Notes: generated from the sequence alone by a model not told the origin. Shown: positions 1-11,020, numbered from the stretch's first letter. The stretch: 64,000 nucleotides of DNA from Dama dama (GCF_033118175.1 NC_083691.1:15101001-15165000), one strand, 5' to 3'. Program-made: numbers and translations.

Positions 1-180
1 GGCAGGAGGAGAAGGGGATGACAGAGGATTGGATAGTTGGATGGCATCAGCGACTCAATGGGCATGAGTTTGAGCAAGCTCCGGGAGTTGGTGATGGAAA
101 GGGAAGCCTGGCATGCTACAGTCCATGGGGTCACAAAGAGTCAGACATCACTGAATGACTGAACTGAGCTGAACTGAACT
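1..180 (+). mobile_element. BovB LINE, 3' end (cut by window edge)
   Basis: This is the last part of a BovB (RTE-class) retrotransposon in sense orientation. It encodes the remnant tail of the element's protein (GG.R.RGRQRMRW-like stretch, then the DREAWHA-type end) followed by the typical tail of repeated tgaac units at about 158-180. The upstream part lies outside the window. It cannot encode an active enzyme. Confidence 0.93.
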
Positions 181-359
181 CATGTGGTCAATACAAAAAA
201 GTTCAAAATGGAAAAGAATTTTGAAAGAGACCTAGAATCCTGTTCATTTTAATATCCAGCCACTTACATTTTACAAATGTATATTACATTTTTTGGATGG
301 ACAAAGGAATAAATGGTATTTTGAAGAACACCTCTTTACCAAATTGTAATTAAATACAT

Positions 360-500
360 GTGGGTTCAGATCTAAGCTATAACACTTACTAGCTTTGTGA
401 CTGAGGTAAAATTCTTCAGTGCTCTCAACCTTAGCTTTCTTATTTATAAAAAGAGTACAATCACATGGTTGTCATGAAGATTAAATCTGATAACAGATGT
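360..500 (-). repeat. MIR SINE
   Basis: Read on the minus strand this is the core and 3' part of a MIR element. On the plus strand the giveaway phrases are cttactagctttgtgac, a degraded form of the cctcagtttcctcatctgtaaaatgg block, and a gattaaatctgataac block. Divergence is high, as expected for this ancient family. Confidence 0.75.
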
Positions 501-589
501 TATCTAAGATTTCTGTTCAGATTTAATACAGATCACTTTTTCACCCAACCCTCATCTCCATCTGGAAATCCTGTTGACCTTGAGACAAA

Positions 590-1345
590 TATGTTGCCAC
601 AACCTATCACTTTCACTGTGAGCACCCTATTCAAGCTGCCACCATCCTCTCTGCAGAATTCCACTAGCCTCCTGACTGGTCTCTGTTCTTGCCCCTAACA
701 GGGCATCTCCACACACCATTCAGCGTAACTGTGGTCAAGCCTGTGTCCAGATTCTGGGAGTCTTTACTGGTCAGAGGAAGAGCTGTGGCTTGTACTCTGA
801 AAGAGAAGTGCACAACCTCCTCTGATTTCCCATTTCTTTCAGAGTACAAGCCACAGCTCTTCCTCTGACCAGCAAAGACTCCTGGGATCCGGCCTCTGTG
901 ATTTCTTCTCTTCTGTCTTTCTTTGTCTTTGGGAACACACTCAGCCTCTTCTCTGTCCCACTGGCATGCCAACCATGCTTTTGTTTCAGGGTTTTTCCTG
1001 CAAATACCTGCTTGACTGATGATTTCCTCCCGCAGATTCTTGTTAACTCTTCCTTTCTTGGTTGATTCTACCCTGCCCCCATCCATTTAAATTGCAAATC
1101 ACTCTTTCCAGTAATAGCCCTCTAAGATCCTCTTACTCTAGCAGACTTCTTTTGCATAGCACTTATCACCTTTCCATGCATACAATTTACTTATCTCTTT
1201 TGTCAATATAGTAATTGTCTCCCCTGTTAAATCATAAGTTTCAGGATGATAGAGATTTCTTGTTTGTTTTCTTCACTGATACATCTCTCATTTCTAGACC
1301 TACCTTGTACCTTTTAAAATATGTTTGTTGAATAAATGAGTGAAG
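590..1345 (+). repeat. L2 LINE, 3' part
   Basis: An ancient L2 fragment. The upstream part has the 'cctcctgactggtctctg' block of the L2 3' ORF2 region. The downstream part has 'tagcacttatcacc', 'tgtctcccctgtta' and ends in 'gtttgttgaataaatgagtga', the standard L2 terminus. The middle (751-890) is disrupted by an inverted duplication listed separately. Confidence 0.75.
751..890. repeat. Near-perfect inverted repeat (hairpin)
   Basis: Arm 759-803 and arm 836-880 are reverse complements over 45 bp with a single mismatch (position 766 against 873). Pairing continues outward less perfectly to about 751 and 888. The loop is only 32 bp (804-835). It lies inside an old L2, yet the arms are almost identical, so the duplication is much younger than the L2. 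A transcript from either strand would fold into a long stem. Confidence 0.95.
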
Positions 1346-1516
1346 ATGTCTCTGGACATTTATCCTAACATGTACTAGAACAGGAAAGAAATTCAAGAGT
1401 TTCCTCTCTTTCTAAACTAAAATGGGACATTTAATTCTCAATATCTAGTTCCTGGCAAAAATTTACTCTTACTGTCCACTTCTATACCTTTCTCTGATAT
1501 TCGTGAGTCGAATACT

Positions 1517-2086
1517 TTTCAATTCAGCCCAGTGGCTCAGTCATGTCCGACACTTTGAAACCCCATGGACTGCAGCACGCCAGGCCTCCCTGTCCATCAC
1601 CAACTCCTGGAGCTTACTCAAACTCATGTCCATTGAGTCAGTGATGCCATCCAGCCATCTCATCCTCTGTCGTCCCCTTCTCCTCCTGCCCCCAATCCCT
1701 CCCAGCATCAGGGTCTTTTCCAATGAGTCAACTCTTTGCATGAGGTGGCCAAAGGATTGGAGTTTCAGCTTCAACATCAGTCCTTCCAATGAACACCCAG
1801 GACTGATTTCCTTTAGGATGGACTGGTTGGATCTTGCAGTCCAAGGGACTCTCAAGAGTCTTCTCCAACACCACAGTTCAAAAGCATCAATTCTTAGGTG
1901 CTCAGCTTTCTTTCTTTTAATTTTTAAGTCTGATTTAAAAATACATTTTAAATCAGCTTTCCTTCGGCACTCAGATGTCCAACTCTCACATCCATATATG
2001 ACTACTGGAGAAACCATAGCTTTGACTAGACAGACCTTTGTTGGCAAAGTAATGTCTCTGCTTTTTAATATGCTGTCTAGCTTTTA
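1517..2086 (-). mobile_element. BovB LINE, 5'-truncated 3' end
   Basis: An antisense BovB 3' end. The minus strand at 2047-1541 keeps an open frame of 168 residues: MPTKVCLVKAMV, then YGCESW, FELWCWRRLLRVPW, NQSILKEISP, RQRMRWLDGITDSMDMSLSKL. This is the C-terminal region of BovB ORF2 downstream of the reverse transcriptase core. About 45 bp (1918-1963) is an AT-rich insertion containing a ctgatttaaa/tttaaatcag palindrome, which adds non-BovB residues after YGCESW. No catalytic motif is present, so it is a dead fragment. Confidence 0.93.
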
Positions 2087-2275
2087 CCATCCCCCCCTCA
2101 AAGAAAAAAGAAACAAACAAACAAAAAACACATCTATTCCTCCATCTCTATCAACAGTGCATGTACCTGGACTACTGTCAAGACTGCCTGACCCTTCACA
2201 TGTGCGTGTCTCTGGGCTTCTGAATTCCTAAAGAACAGTTAAACTCCTTGTTTGAGGGGAAGTGAAGCTTTTTTG

Positions 2276-2777
2276 TGAAATTGTGTGATACTCGTGTGAA
2301 CTACAAATTGGCACTTGTCATGAGTACTTGCCATCTACCTCACAAGGATTAAACCATGTGCTTCTGCAGCTGCTGACCTTTAGCACCCCTGGAAAGAGTC
2401 CATGATGGAAAGCAGAAATGAGGTGTTCTGTGCTCAAGCGAAAAACTGGCAGGACAGGTCTTCAGAGAGTTAGATATTTTCAGGAGCTGATTTTATGAGC
2501 CCAGTTCTTGTATCTCCCCATATCTAGAAAAGCTCTAAAATTCTTCATGGTGATAACTGTTCCGTGTGACTAGCAGAAACCTTCTGGAAAAAGATGTGCT
2601 TGATTCTATGTATGCCCTCTTCACCAAAATCACATATATACTGACCTTCCCCACTGTCTCTTTGGAGCAGTTTCTCAGGGCTATATGAGGTGCTGTCTCC
2701 CAGGTTGCAGTCTTCATTTTGCCCCAAATAAAACTTAACTTGCAACTCTCATGATGGGCATTCTTTTTAAGTCGACA
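2276..2777 (+). mobile_element. Probable solo LTR of an endogenous retrovirus
   Basis: A 502-bp block that begins TG and ends CA and is flanked by a 4-bp direct repeat, tttg, at 2272-2275 and 2778-2781; 4-bp duplications are typical of class I (gamma-like) ERVs. Near its 3' end is a polyadenylation signal AATAAA at 2727-2732 after a 'tttgccccaaataaaact' stretch, as in many ERV R regions. No internal gag/pol/env sequence adjoins it, so it would be a solo LTR left by recombination. The family is not identified and the start rests on the TSD. Confidence 0.55.
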
Positions 2778-2781
2778 TTTG

Positions 2782-4180
2782 GATACATTTCATTTCACCA
2801 CTCAAACAAAAAGTCTTGCTAGCAGAAAGTATAAAACATACAAACAACCAAAATGTATTTTTAAATCAGAGTAAAAAATTAAAATATTATCTTCATACTA
2901 TAACTTTACTATTCATTTGCAACTTGTCTGTTTGTTTTATTATCTGCTAACTCTTGTGAAGGAACCAGAGGCAGCAAATGACATTTTAAGAGGGATTTAT
3001 AGAAGCCAATGTCTACCAGCTAAAACATCTCATAAAATAAGGAAACATGCATCATTTGACTTTAGAGGACGGATAACTTGCCCTATCTCAAAGAATGCCT
3101 CATTCTCCTGGTTCAGGAAACAAAGTGTGTCCTTCTTCCCAGCAAGGAAGGCACGGGGATCCTGAAACACTTGTCTCAAGGAACTGATTTTTTTATTCTT
3201 TTCTTCCTCTTCTACCCCTTTTCCATCTTTCCTTCCTTCTATTCTGTCTTTATTTCAGCACCTAAGTAGCTGCGTACCACTCCTGCCATCATCCTTAGAG
3301 TGCAATCCTGTCTGATGGATTAATTTCTGTAGCTCAAGAAGTGTATGTAACTTTCCTCTATTTACTAAGAGGTGGAGCTAGAATTCTAACATGACTCTCA
3401 ATTTCCTGAGGTCATACTCAAAGGAAATAATTAAAGATATCTTGATAAATGATGACATATATATATATATAAAATCTTTACCCCAAGATGATCACTTTGA
3501 AGGGCTGGATCTTTTTGATACACATCACACAACTTCTGAGTGTTTCTTGAGCCAAATGTGTTAGTTTATGGCCACACTCTAAGCACACGTTTCTCATGGA
3601 CAGTCCCACAGAACTGGCATTGATAAAATATTTTCAAGGGGTGAAAAGGATTTTGTAAATAGAAACATTGCACTTGAACAGTACTTAAAAGCCACAGTAC
3701 ACCCAGAAGCCTCCAGGAAAGCACTGATGGCTAGACTGTCCAGGGTCTGGATTGACAGGATCAGAGGAGCGTAGGATAGAAAGGCACACTGCTCCATATC
3801 AAAGGGTAAAAGTGAGCGTCTGCAAAGTTTTCCATACGTTTTTGTGAGTTTAAGGCAACATTTAGTTGCAGACAATAGTCAACTCAATTCCTTAAATAAC
3901 CCTGTGAAAGAGTGTGCATGTCTACTGACCTTCACAATGTTTACGGAGCTGTGCCATCTCACAGAGACACAGAGGAGACCAGTTTCACTTCATTCTTATG
4001 AACCTCATACACCCAGGAGCCCAGGCATCCCACGGGTCTGAAAGGATGGAGGAAATGCCAAGGAAGCGGATGTGGAGGAACCTGTCTCCATAGGGGGATA
4101 TGGAACCTTTCATGGACCTCTTTCCTCCTAAGAAGGAGCCAGGCAGGACTGACATGAGAAAGGTGAACAAAGGTACCTAC
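2782..4180. other. Unassigned DNA, no gene seen
   Basis: AT-rich sequence holding a pyrimidine-rich run at about 3188-3255, a short TA run at 3458-3471 and a weak MIR-like phrase at about 3355-3420. Open frames here are short and unrelated to anything I recognise. Confidence 0.5.
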
Positions 4181-4212
4181 GTGTGTGTGTGTGTGTGTGT
4201 GTGTCTGTGTGT
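4181..4212. repeat. (GT)n microsatellite
   Basis: Sixteen GT-type dinucleotides with one interruption (tctg). Likely length-polymorphic. Confidence 0.95.
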
Positions 4213-4296
4213 AAAGATATATAGAAAGTAGATAAATTAGTTTGCACCAGCTATTACTACTATATGTGTTTATTTCCTAATTAGCTCATTTCTTCA

Positions 4297-4492
4297 CGCT
4301 TCCAGGTGGCACTAGTGCTAAAGAATCTGCCTGCCAAAGCAGGAAATGCAAGAGACACAAGGTCAGTCCCTGGATTGGAAAGATCCCCTGGAGGAAGAAA
4401 TAGTAATCCACTTCAGTATACTTGCCTGAGAAATCCCATGGACAGAGGAGCCTCAAGCATGACTGAACATACACACATACACACACAGCTCT
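4297..4492 (+). mobile_element. Bov-tA SINE
   Basis: The tRNA-derived head starts at 'cgcttccaggtggcactagtg', a divergent pol III B box follows (aggtcagtccctg), and the Bov-A body ends in a CA-rich tail (acacacatacacacaca). The body is internally shortened: the 'tggtgggctacagtccatgggg' section is missing. Confidence 0.9.
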
Positions 4493-5185
4493 TTTTTTCA
4501 GCCCAACAGCATTTAAATGATACACTGCGACTTTTTCAAACTTGCTTAAACAGCTCTGCCACTAGTCATTCCAGAAATGTGAAACCTTGGGCTCTCTAAA
4601 AACCATAATATTTAAATGATTAGAGCAGCTCTTTCATTACTAAGAATGAATGAAAATATTGCACAATGATCTTACTCATTGCTAAACAGCATATAATGGA
4701 TAGAAACTGAAAGAATTCATAGCAAAATGAGAATGACATTTTGAATCATCAGTTATTAAGGATAAACTTACTTTCTCATACAAAAGTAATTAAATCAAAA
4801 TAGAAGCTGTTCAAGGAAGCTCTTGTTCCTTCTTGTGTCTGTCAACCATGTTTTATAGACAGTGTACATTTATGTCAACATCCACAGATCAAATGGACAG
4901 CAAGAATACCCCAAAGAGAACTGCAGTTACAACCCAGCTCAATCCAATAATCTTTCATGCATCATCCAAGTTTAAAGCATCTAAAAAATATTCAGATCAT
5001 CATTGGCTCAATTTTGGCTCCACCTCTGATATTGTCTTCAACAAAAACATTTTACCAAAATCAAAATTGAGTCAAACTTTTCCAAACTTTGTTTAGAAAG
5101 TAGTACAGTAAATAGTAAAACTGATTCACCTAAACCACAAAATTAAACAATGTTCAAAGAAGATGATGATGATGAGATATTTTTT
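4493..5185. other. Unassigned AT-rich DNA
   Basis: No repeat family or exon recognised. A frame at 4833-5096 runs 87 codons but has no recognisable domain and ordinary AT-rich composition. Confidence 0.5.
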
Positions 5186-5189
5186 TAAA

Positions 5190-5400
5190 GACTGAATTGT
5201 TTGCCAGATACTGTGCAAAATGTGGCAGAAGCATCACCTCATTTATTTCCACAACAATCCTGTGAGCACCATGCTTTTATCACGTCATGTTAGAATAACT
5301 AAAACCCATTTTAGGATGAGAAAACTGAAGCAAAAAGAAATCAAATAACTTGGTGGCTTCCCAATAGAAATAGAATAACAAGGGATGACAGAATAACAAA
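5190..5400 (+). repeat. MIR SINE
   Basis: The MIR order is preserved: 'gccagatactgtgcaaaa', 'cctcatttatttccacaacaatcctgtgag', 'ccattttaggatgagaaaactgaagc', then 'aaataacttg'. Clear family match despite divergence. Confidence 0.85.
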
Positions 5401-5604
5401 GGTTTCTCTGATTCTAGCATCTGGGTATGTAAAGATCATATTAAAGTATTTTATCTGTAGTCTGCAAATAGAAAAATTAAGACACTATAACAGCTCTACT
5501 TAATAGTAAACAAGCCTTTAGAATGACACAAAATTTAGTGGAAGGACATACACAAAACAGGCTTATAGACTCCATTCATAATTAAAACAACCTATGTGTT
5601 TTAT

Positions 5605-5822
5605 AGGACTTCCCTGATGGCTCAGCAGGTAAAGAATTCACCTGCAATGCATGAGACACAGGAGATGTAGGTTCAGTCCCTGGCTTGGGAAGATCCCCTT
5701 GAGGAGGGCATGTAACCCACTCTAGTATTCTTGCTTGGAGAATCCCAAGGACAGAGGAGCCTGGAGGGCTACAGTCCAAAGAGTCATAAAGAGTCGGACA
5801 CAACTGTGTGACTAAACACACA
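5605..5822 (+). mobile_element. Bov-tA SINE
   Basis: Full-length element: tRNA head 'ggacttccctgatggctcagc', B-box-like 'ggttcagtccctgg', Bov-A body and terminal 'gagtcggacacaactg'. Duplications flanking it are not obvious. Confidence 0.95.
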
Positions 5823-6428
5823 CTCTTAGAGTTTATCTTATAGTTTAAAGATATCTTATAGTTTAAAATATTAAAAAAGCAAGAGATTTATGAATTTAGA
5901 TATTCATCATTGAGTTACCAGTGCCTTTGAGGTTGAAACTTACAAAGATAAATATTAAGAAATTCACATGGAATTTTCAAAGATGTTGGAGATACAATAT
6001 TTTTTCATATTGATTTCTTATTGAATTTGTTTTCTGAGATTTGTCTTCAAAGTTCTTTAATTAGAGTAGCTTACTGGTTTACACAAATAAAATCAAGTGG
6101 AAGCTCCAGAAAGTCCCTGCATAGAGTCAAGCAGAACTCAGAGATGCTCCCGGAGCATCCTTCTTGACCCAAAGTGCTGCTGAGTAATCACAGGTGCTCA
6201 GTTCCAACACACTGCAATGTTTTCAGTTGCAAATCAATGACACCGTATGTAAGTCTTATCAATAAGATGGTAAATATACATCCCTGGAATTCTACTTCCT
6301 GGACAAATCAGTAGCTGGAAGGGGCAAAGAACAGTAGAGAGTAAATTCCTTACTTCATGAACATGAATATTTTATCACCTGAATCATTGATGTGAAAGAA
6401 TCACACTTTCAGAAAATTACTGACTGAT
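5823..6428. other. Unassigned DNA
   Basis: No gene or repeat recognised. It contains a short perfect dyad, gatgctcc/ggagcatc, at about 6143-6159 and a direct repeat of 'atcttatagtttaaa' near 5835-5865. Confidence 0.5.
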
Positions 6429-6439
6429 GAGGAAAAAAC

Positions 6440-6709
6440 CAGAGAAGGCAATGGCAACCCACTCCAGTACTCTTGCCTGGAAAATCACATGGATGGAGGA
6501 GCCTGGTAGGCTGCTGTCCATGGGGTCACTACGAGTTGGACACTACTGAGCAACTTCACTTTCACTTTTTACTTTCATGTATTGGAGAAGGAAATGGCAA
6601 CCCACTCCAGTGCTCTTGCCTGGAGATTCCCAGGGACGGGGGAGCCTGGTGGGCTGTGTCTATGGGGTCACACAGAGTCGGACACGACTGAAGTGATTTA
6701 GCAGCAGCA
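6440..6709 (+). mobile_element. Bov-A2 dimeric SINE with perfect TSD
   Basis: Two Bov-A monomers in tandem (about 6440-6570 and 6583-6700) joined by the ttcactttcactttt linker and ending in agcagcagcag. A perfect 11-bp target-site duplication, gaggaaaaaac, lies at 6429-6439 and 6710-6720. The intact TSD indicates a fairly young insertion by LINE machinery. Confidence 0.97.
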
Positions 6710-6780
6710 GAGGAAAAAACAAACAAAAAAAGCTAGGTGGAACCCAAGAAGAAGAGGGTCATATTTTAGTATCGAAATCA

Positions 6781-6972
6781 ATGACCCTGATGCTGGGAAA
6801 GATTGAGGGCAGGAGGAAAAGGAGGCTACAGAGGATGAAATGGTTGGATGGCATCTCCGACTCAATGGATATGCATTTGAGCAAACTCTGGGACATAGTG
6901 AAGGACTGGCATGCTGCAGTCCATGGGGTCACAAAGAGTCAGACTTGACTTGGCAACTGAGAAAGAACATCT
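6781..6972 (+). mobile_element. BovB LINE, short 3' end
   Basis: Strongly 5'-truncated BovB, starting at 'atgaccctgatgctgggaaag' and running to the 'agtcagacttgacttggcaactga' terminus. A 10-20 bp internal loss removes part of the 'agttggtgatggacagggaagcc' section. Confidence 0.9.
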
Positions 6973-6994
6973 AGATAATTGAATATTCAATTCT

Positions 6995-7135
6995 TAAAAG
7001 CAATGAACTATTGAGCTATGAAAACATAGAAAACTTAAATGCATGTTACTAAGTGAAAGAAGCCAATCTGAAAAGGCTACATACTGTATGATACAAACCA
7101 TATGCCATTCTGGAAAAGACAGAACTGTGGAGTCA
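6995..7135 (+). repeat. L1M 3' UTR fragment
   Basis: The phrases 'ctaagtgaaagaagccaatctgaaa', 'ggctacatactgtatgat' and 'cattctggaaaagacagaactgtgg' are in the order found in the 3' UTR of old mammalian L1M elements. Confidence 0.85.
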
Positions 7136-8417
7136 GTACGAATATTCTAGTCGCACTGTCCCCTGAGATGGCCCAGGAACACAGAACTGAGGGGATGAAG
7201 AGTGTGGCCCTTCTGAAGAGGGTTCAAGCAGAAAACAGGAACCTCAGAACTGCTTTCTACTTCAGTGTCCTGATCTTGACTGATCTGAAAAGCAGTGTGA
7301 GCTTTCCCTGCAGAGGTGGCTATGAAAACAAACATACGTCGATATGGACTCAGATACATGCAACTGGGTAGACCTTATTTTTTTTCCCCACCAATTTGTA
7401 CAATTTTACTTTGGTCAGAATACATTTTGATAATAATAATAATAAAAAAAGTAAGAATAAAGAGATGTAAAGGAACAAATACATGTCTTTTAAAAGTTAT
7501 TTTAATACATTATCTGAGAATTGAAAACGTTTCTTTACGAAAAAATAAAATTCTTCTCGGGAGAAAAGATGAAGCTTTCTCATCACCAAGCTGGGCCTGC
7601 AAATCCCTCCACTATTCAAACCCGTCACCCTCCACCCAAATTCCACGTTTAATTAAAGGGAGTTTTGCAATGATCTGTGTCCTTCTTATCAGTGAGCTCC
7701 TAAATCCCATTTCATATTCCATGCTGCCCATTGAAGTCTGTGCATGAAAAGCAACACAGACGCCTTGCTGTCAGGGCCTCTTAGATTTTTCTAACAACCC
7801 TTTGAACCTGAGCTCGTTTTCCCTCATAATCAGCTAAATCCTCAAACTTTAAGGAATGACTTTCCCCTCTCAAAGCCCCTTCTTTTCTTTGACTCTTTTG
7901 TTACAATTATATGCTACAGAAAAACTAGAGATTTGTTTTCTACTCTTACCAGAAAGAAAAAAAGAAAAAAAGCCAAACCAGTTACGGAAACACATAGATA
8001 AAACCTTTATATTAACTGTAGTGGTTTGTACACATCTCTTAAAATAGGAGATGGAGGGAGAAAGCCTGTTGTTTTTATTAACACATTTCCCTTCTTGAAG
8101 CTCTGAAACAATTTGGACAGTAGCTGCTAAGGGAACATATTTTGGGAGAACTCAAACTGACCTGCAGTATTTAGTGTTTCTAAAAGCACAGTCTATGGAG
8201 ATTGCCGTGTCATTCTCTATTTGCATCTCCTTCTAAATATCTCTTTTCAGTACAATATGGCTAGCAAATACAATATAGCTCCACAAATATAGGAAACCCT
8301 GCTTAAAGTCAGGCTTCCCAGCATCTTCATTGCTATGAAAACAGAAACTGACAGAAAATATATTTTAAAAAAAGAAAAAGCTAACACATACCTCTGGTTA
8401 CCAAATATGCTTTGCTT
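7136..8417. other. Unassigned DNA
   Basis: The only simple feature is an aat run at about 7430-7446. A 143-codon frame at 7316-7747 has biased AT-rich composition and no recognised domain; I regard it as chance. Confidence 0.5.
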
Positions 8418-8590
8418 TACAATTTTTTTTTTTTTTTTTTAGATCACACTCACTTTTTTATTAAACAAAGCAGAACACATTGAAAGAAACACGCAGAGCA
8501 GGAGTGTCAGGGGACGGGTCTCAGGCCACTCTCCTCTGTAACAACCCACAGAAAACCACTGGTCCTAAGGTGACAATTCACTCATTGGAG
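8418..8590 (-). pseudogene. Possible short processed retrocopy (3' UTR only)
   Basis: On the minus strand the sequence ends with AATAAA (complement of tttatt at about 8456-8461), about 20 nt, then a run of roughly 20 A (poly-T at 8421-8440). This is the layout of a cleaved, polyadenylated mRNA end copied back into DNA. An 8-bp repeat, atgctttg, lies on each side (about 8408 and 8593). No coding sequence is visible and I do not recognise the parent gene. A chance poly-T next to AT-rich DNA is possible. Confidence 0.35.
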
Positions 8591-9568
8591 ATGATGCTTT
8601 GGAAAGACATTACTAGAATTTTCAGTGAGAAAGACGTTGCTTTGAATACTAAGCCTGTCCCTCTAAGTTTTATGGCCTTAAACCTTGTTACTTAAGTTCT
8701 CCGCATCCCACTTTGCTCAGCAGTTGAATATGAATGAGAACGCTCAGTTTACTGAGTCTCAGAGATTGTCTCACATAATAAGCTGTGAAGTGACTGCCCT
8801 GGAGTTGGCACTCAATCTGCAGAAACCTTCTTACTTGTCAGTATGCTCTGCGTTATCCTCCTGAGAACTCCAGGGAGTAAACCACAGGGGGTTCCCGGGC
8901 ACATACTTAAAACTAAATGTTTGCACTTGAAATATTAAGGTTCAATCATCTGAAAAATTCACTTCTGCGAGAAACAACATTCTCCAGAGCTTTTGGACAA
9001 ATGATGTGTGAATATACACAACTGGGTTCTTACAGAACTTGTTCTGTGTGTGCAACATAATTGTGGAGTGTGCACATGTGTACCTGTGCAAGCCCTGAAT
9101 CCTGTTCAGATGTGTTTATATTAACTTAATCGGTGTTAGGCATTTAAAATATTTTCAAATAGACGTGACTTTTCCCAACACATAAATTATAATAAAGCAA
9201 TCAGAAAAGATGAAAACAGTTATAGTTACAGGATATATGTATATGTGTACACATATATATGCACAGTTATAATTAGAGCATATATGTATATATGTGAATA
9301 TGTATACACAGATATGTAGCTGGTGTGTAATAATAAATTTTTATCCTACATCTTACAATGCAAATTTGTAATCTTTTCACACCAAATACTTAACATGGTA
9401 CTTACAAAATTATGTAAAATATTAGATTATCATCAATGAGGATGATATAACCAAAATGTTTATATTGCTAAAGTAATTTTAACTTTGAGCAGATCTTAAT
9501 GATAAGAGGAAATGTAGTTCATTCATTTTCTTTCTTGAGGATATGTGCACACAGGGCTGTGATGTACC
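8591..9568. other. Unassigned DNA with a TA/GT-rich tandem pair
   Basis: Mostly unrecognised. At 9217-9312 a unit of about 47 bp beginning cagttata occurs twice in tandem and consists of tatatgtatatgtg-type sequence. Confidence 0.5.
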
Positions 9569-9617
9569 TGTTGTTCAGTCGCCCAGTCGTGTCTGACTCT
9601 TTGCGACTCCATGGATG
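9569..9617 (-). mobile_element. BovB/Bov-tA 3' end fragment
   Basis: A 49-bp piece with the shared terminal sequence (gttcagtcgcccagtcgtg, then gactctttgcgactccatgg). BovB and Bov-tA share this end, so the parent family cannot be fixed. Confidence 0.85.
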
Positions 9618-10180
9618 TGGTGTGCACAGAGATAAATCATCACACACACAACTTCAAACAAAGTTATGCAAACACATCAAACTGAAATCACATGCAGAAT
9701 TCCATGGCTGGAGTTCCAGGTCTCAGGGGTTCCATGGCCTGAGTGAGGTGTGTCCAACCATGATTCCAGGAGCCCTTTCTGTTCACTGGTTAGCCACTGA
9801 CTGTGCAAAAAATACAAAGAGTAGAATACATACCTTAGGTATGCCAGGAAACTGATCAGGCATCAACCACCGTGAGAGTGAAAAATCTAGGGCCTCATAA
9901 CAATACAACATTTTATTCTGCAAATGGAATCTGAGACTTAATTCCCAAAGCTGAGTGTTTGGCTTGTTTGTAATAACAATAAAAAACAAAGGAAGTTGGA
10001 AAAGTACAGCCTGGCCATGTTCCCCCCGACAGGACAAACATCTGCTAATGAGACCTAGACACTGTGTCCAGTGGGTCAAGAAAGCGGTGGTGTCCATTTC
10101 CTTTGCAACTTCTGTCACAAATGAAGTCCTAACTTTGTAACTTCACCTCTATAACATGAAGGTGTTCCAAAGTATCCTAA
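9618..10180. other. Unassigned DNA
   Basis: No gene or repeat recognised. The near-duplicate phrases 'aattccatggctggagttcc' and 'ggttccatggcctgag' at about 9700-9740 suggest a small old local duplication. Confidence 0.45.
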
Positions 10181-10253
10181 GTGTGTGCCTGAGTGAGTGT
10201 GTGCGTGAGTGTGTGTATGAGTGAGTGTGTGCGTGAGTGAGTGCATGCGTGTG
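10181..10253. repeat. (GTGAGTGTGT)n minisatellite
   Basis: Imperfect 8-10 bp units of gtgagtgtgtgc type, directly abutting the 3' tail of the next SINE. The array may have grown from the SINE tail. Confidence 0.9.
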
Positions 10254-10456
10254 TGCTAAGTCACTTTAGTCATGTTCATCTCTTTGAGACCCCACGGACT
10301 AAAGCCAACCAGGCTCCTCTGTCCATGGGATTCTCCAGAGAATTCTGGAGTGGGTAGCCATTTCCCTCTCCAGAGGATCTTTCCAACCCAGGGATCGAAC
10401 CCACATCTCCTGCTTGGCAGGTAGGTTCTTTACCACTGAGCCACCTGGGAAGTCTG
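10254..10456 (-). mobile_element. Bov-tA SINE
   Basis: Full element read from 10456 down: head (complement of ccactgagccacctgggaagtc), B box complement in 'gggatcgaaccc', body, and 3' end at 'ctaagtcactttag'. Confidence 0.95.
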
Positions 10457-10845
10457 CGGGATCATTCTTCTCCAGTTTCAACCAAAGACTGAATTTGTGC
10501 AGAGTGAGCACCTCCCGTCCTCCCAGGTCCTCCCCAGAGACCCAGGGTCTCAGCAAAGGGTCTTCTGCACCAAAGGCTGAACCAGGAAGAGGAAGCCTGG
10601 AGAGAGACCACAGAGGCCAGAGGGAAGAGACACAAAGACAAACGTTGTTTTGCCATTGCCACGATTTCTCTAAGTCAAGTTCAAACTGGCTACAAGGACA
10701 GCAACCCTGGCTTTGCTTTCAGATGCAGCCTAGGTGCCAACCAGAGTCCTTCACTTACTGACAGCTTACTCTGCACTGACATCAAAGTGCGACATATCTT
10801 AGGATGGATAAACCACAAGGAAAATAAATAAATAAAAATAAAGCA
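10457..10845. other. Unassigned DNA
   Basis: Moderate GC, no repeat match seen. Frames of 115 (+) and 66 (-) codons overlap antisense and begin inside the SINE, so they are not credible genes. A short aaat run lies at 10820-10836. Confidence 0.5.
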
Positions 10846-10847
10846 CA

Positions 10848-11020
10848 AGGGGCCACCATATTGGACAGGGAGCTATTGACATGCTGTGACAAACCTAATG
10901 GAAAAGAATTTGAAAAATAATTATATATATAAGTGTATAACTGAGTCACTTTGCTGTACAGAAGAAATTAACACAACATTATAGGTTAAATACATTTTAC
11001 TACAATTTATCTTTAAAAAG
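10848..11020 (+). mobile_element. L1 3' end (ruminant/artiodactyl type)
   Basis: Contains the recognisable order 'cctaatggaaaagaatttgaaaaat', 'tgtataactgagtcactttgctgtacag' and 'aaattaacacaacatt', the 3' UTR end of artiodactyl L1 elements. Severely 5'-truncated. Confidence 0.85.

Noticed and set aside
664..1086. 140-codon minus-strand frame
   Set aside because: It lies antisense to an L2 and runs through the hairpin; the open frame has no support beyond chance.
1541..2047. 168-codon minus-strand frame as a host gene
   Set aside because: The residues match the C-terminal region of the BovB retrotransposon protein; it is a truncated element remnant.
4297..4492. tRNA genes in the many tRNA-like SINE heads
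   Set aside because: These are Bov-tA heads (example here) joined to the Bov-A body; none folds as an independent, intact tRNA gene by inspection.
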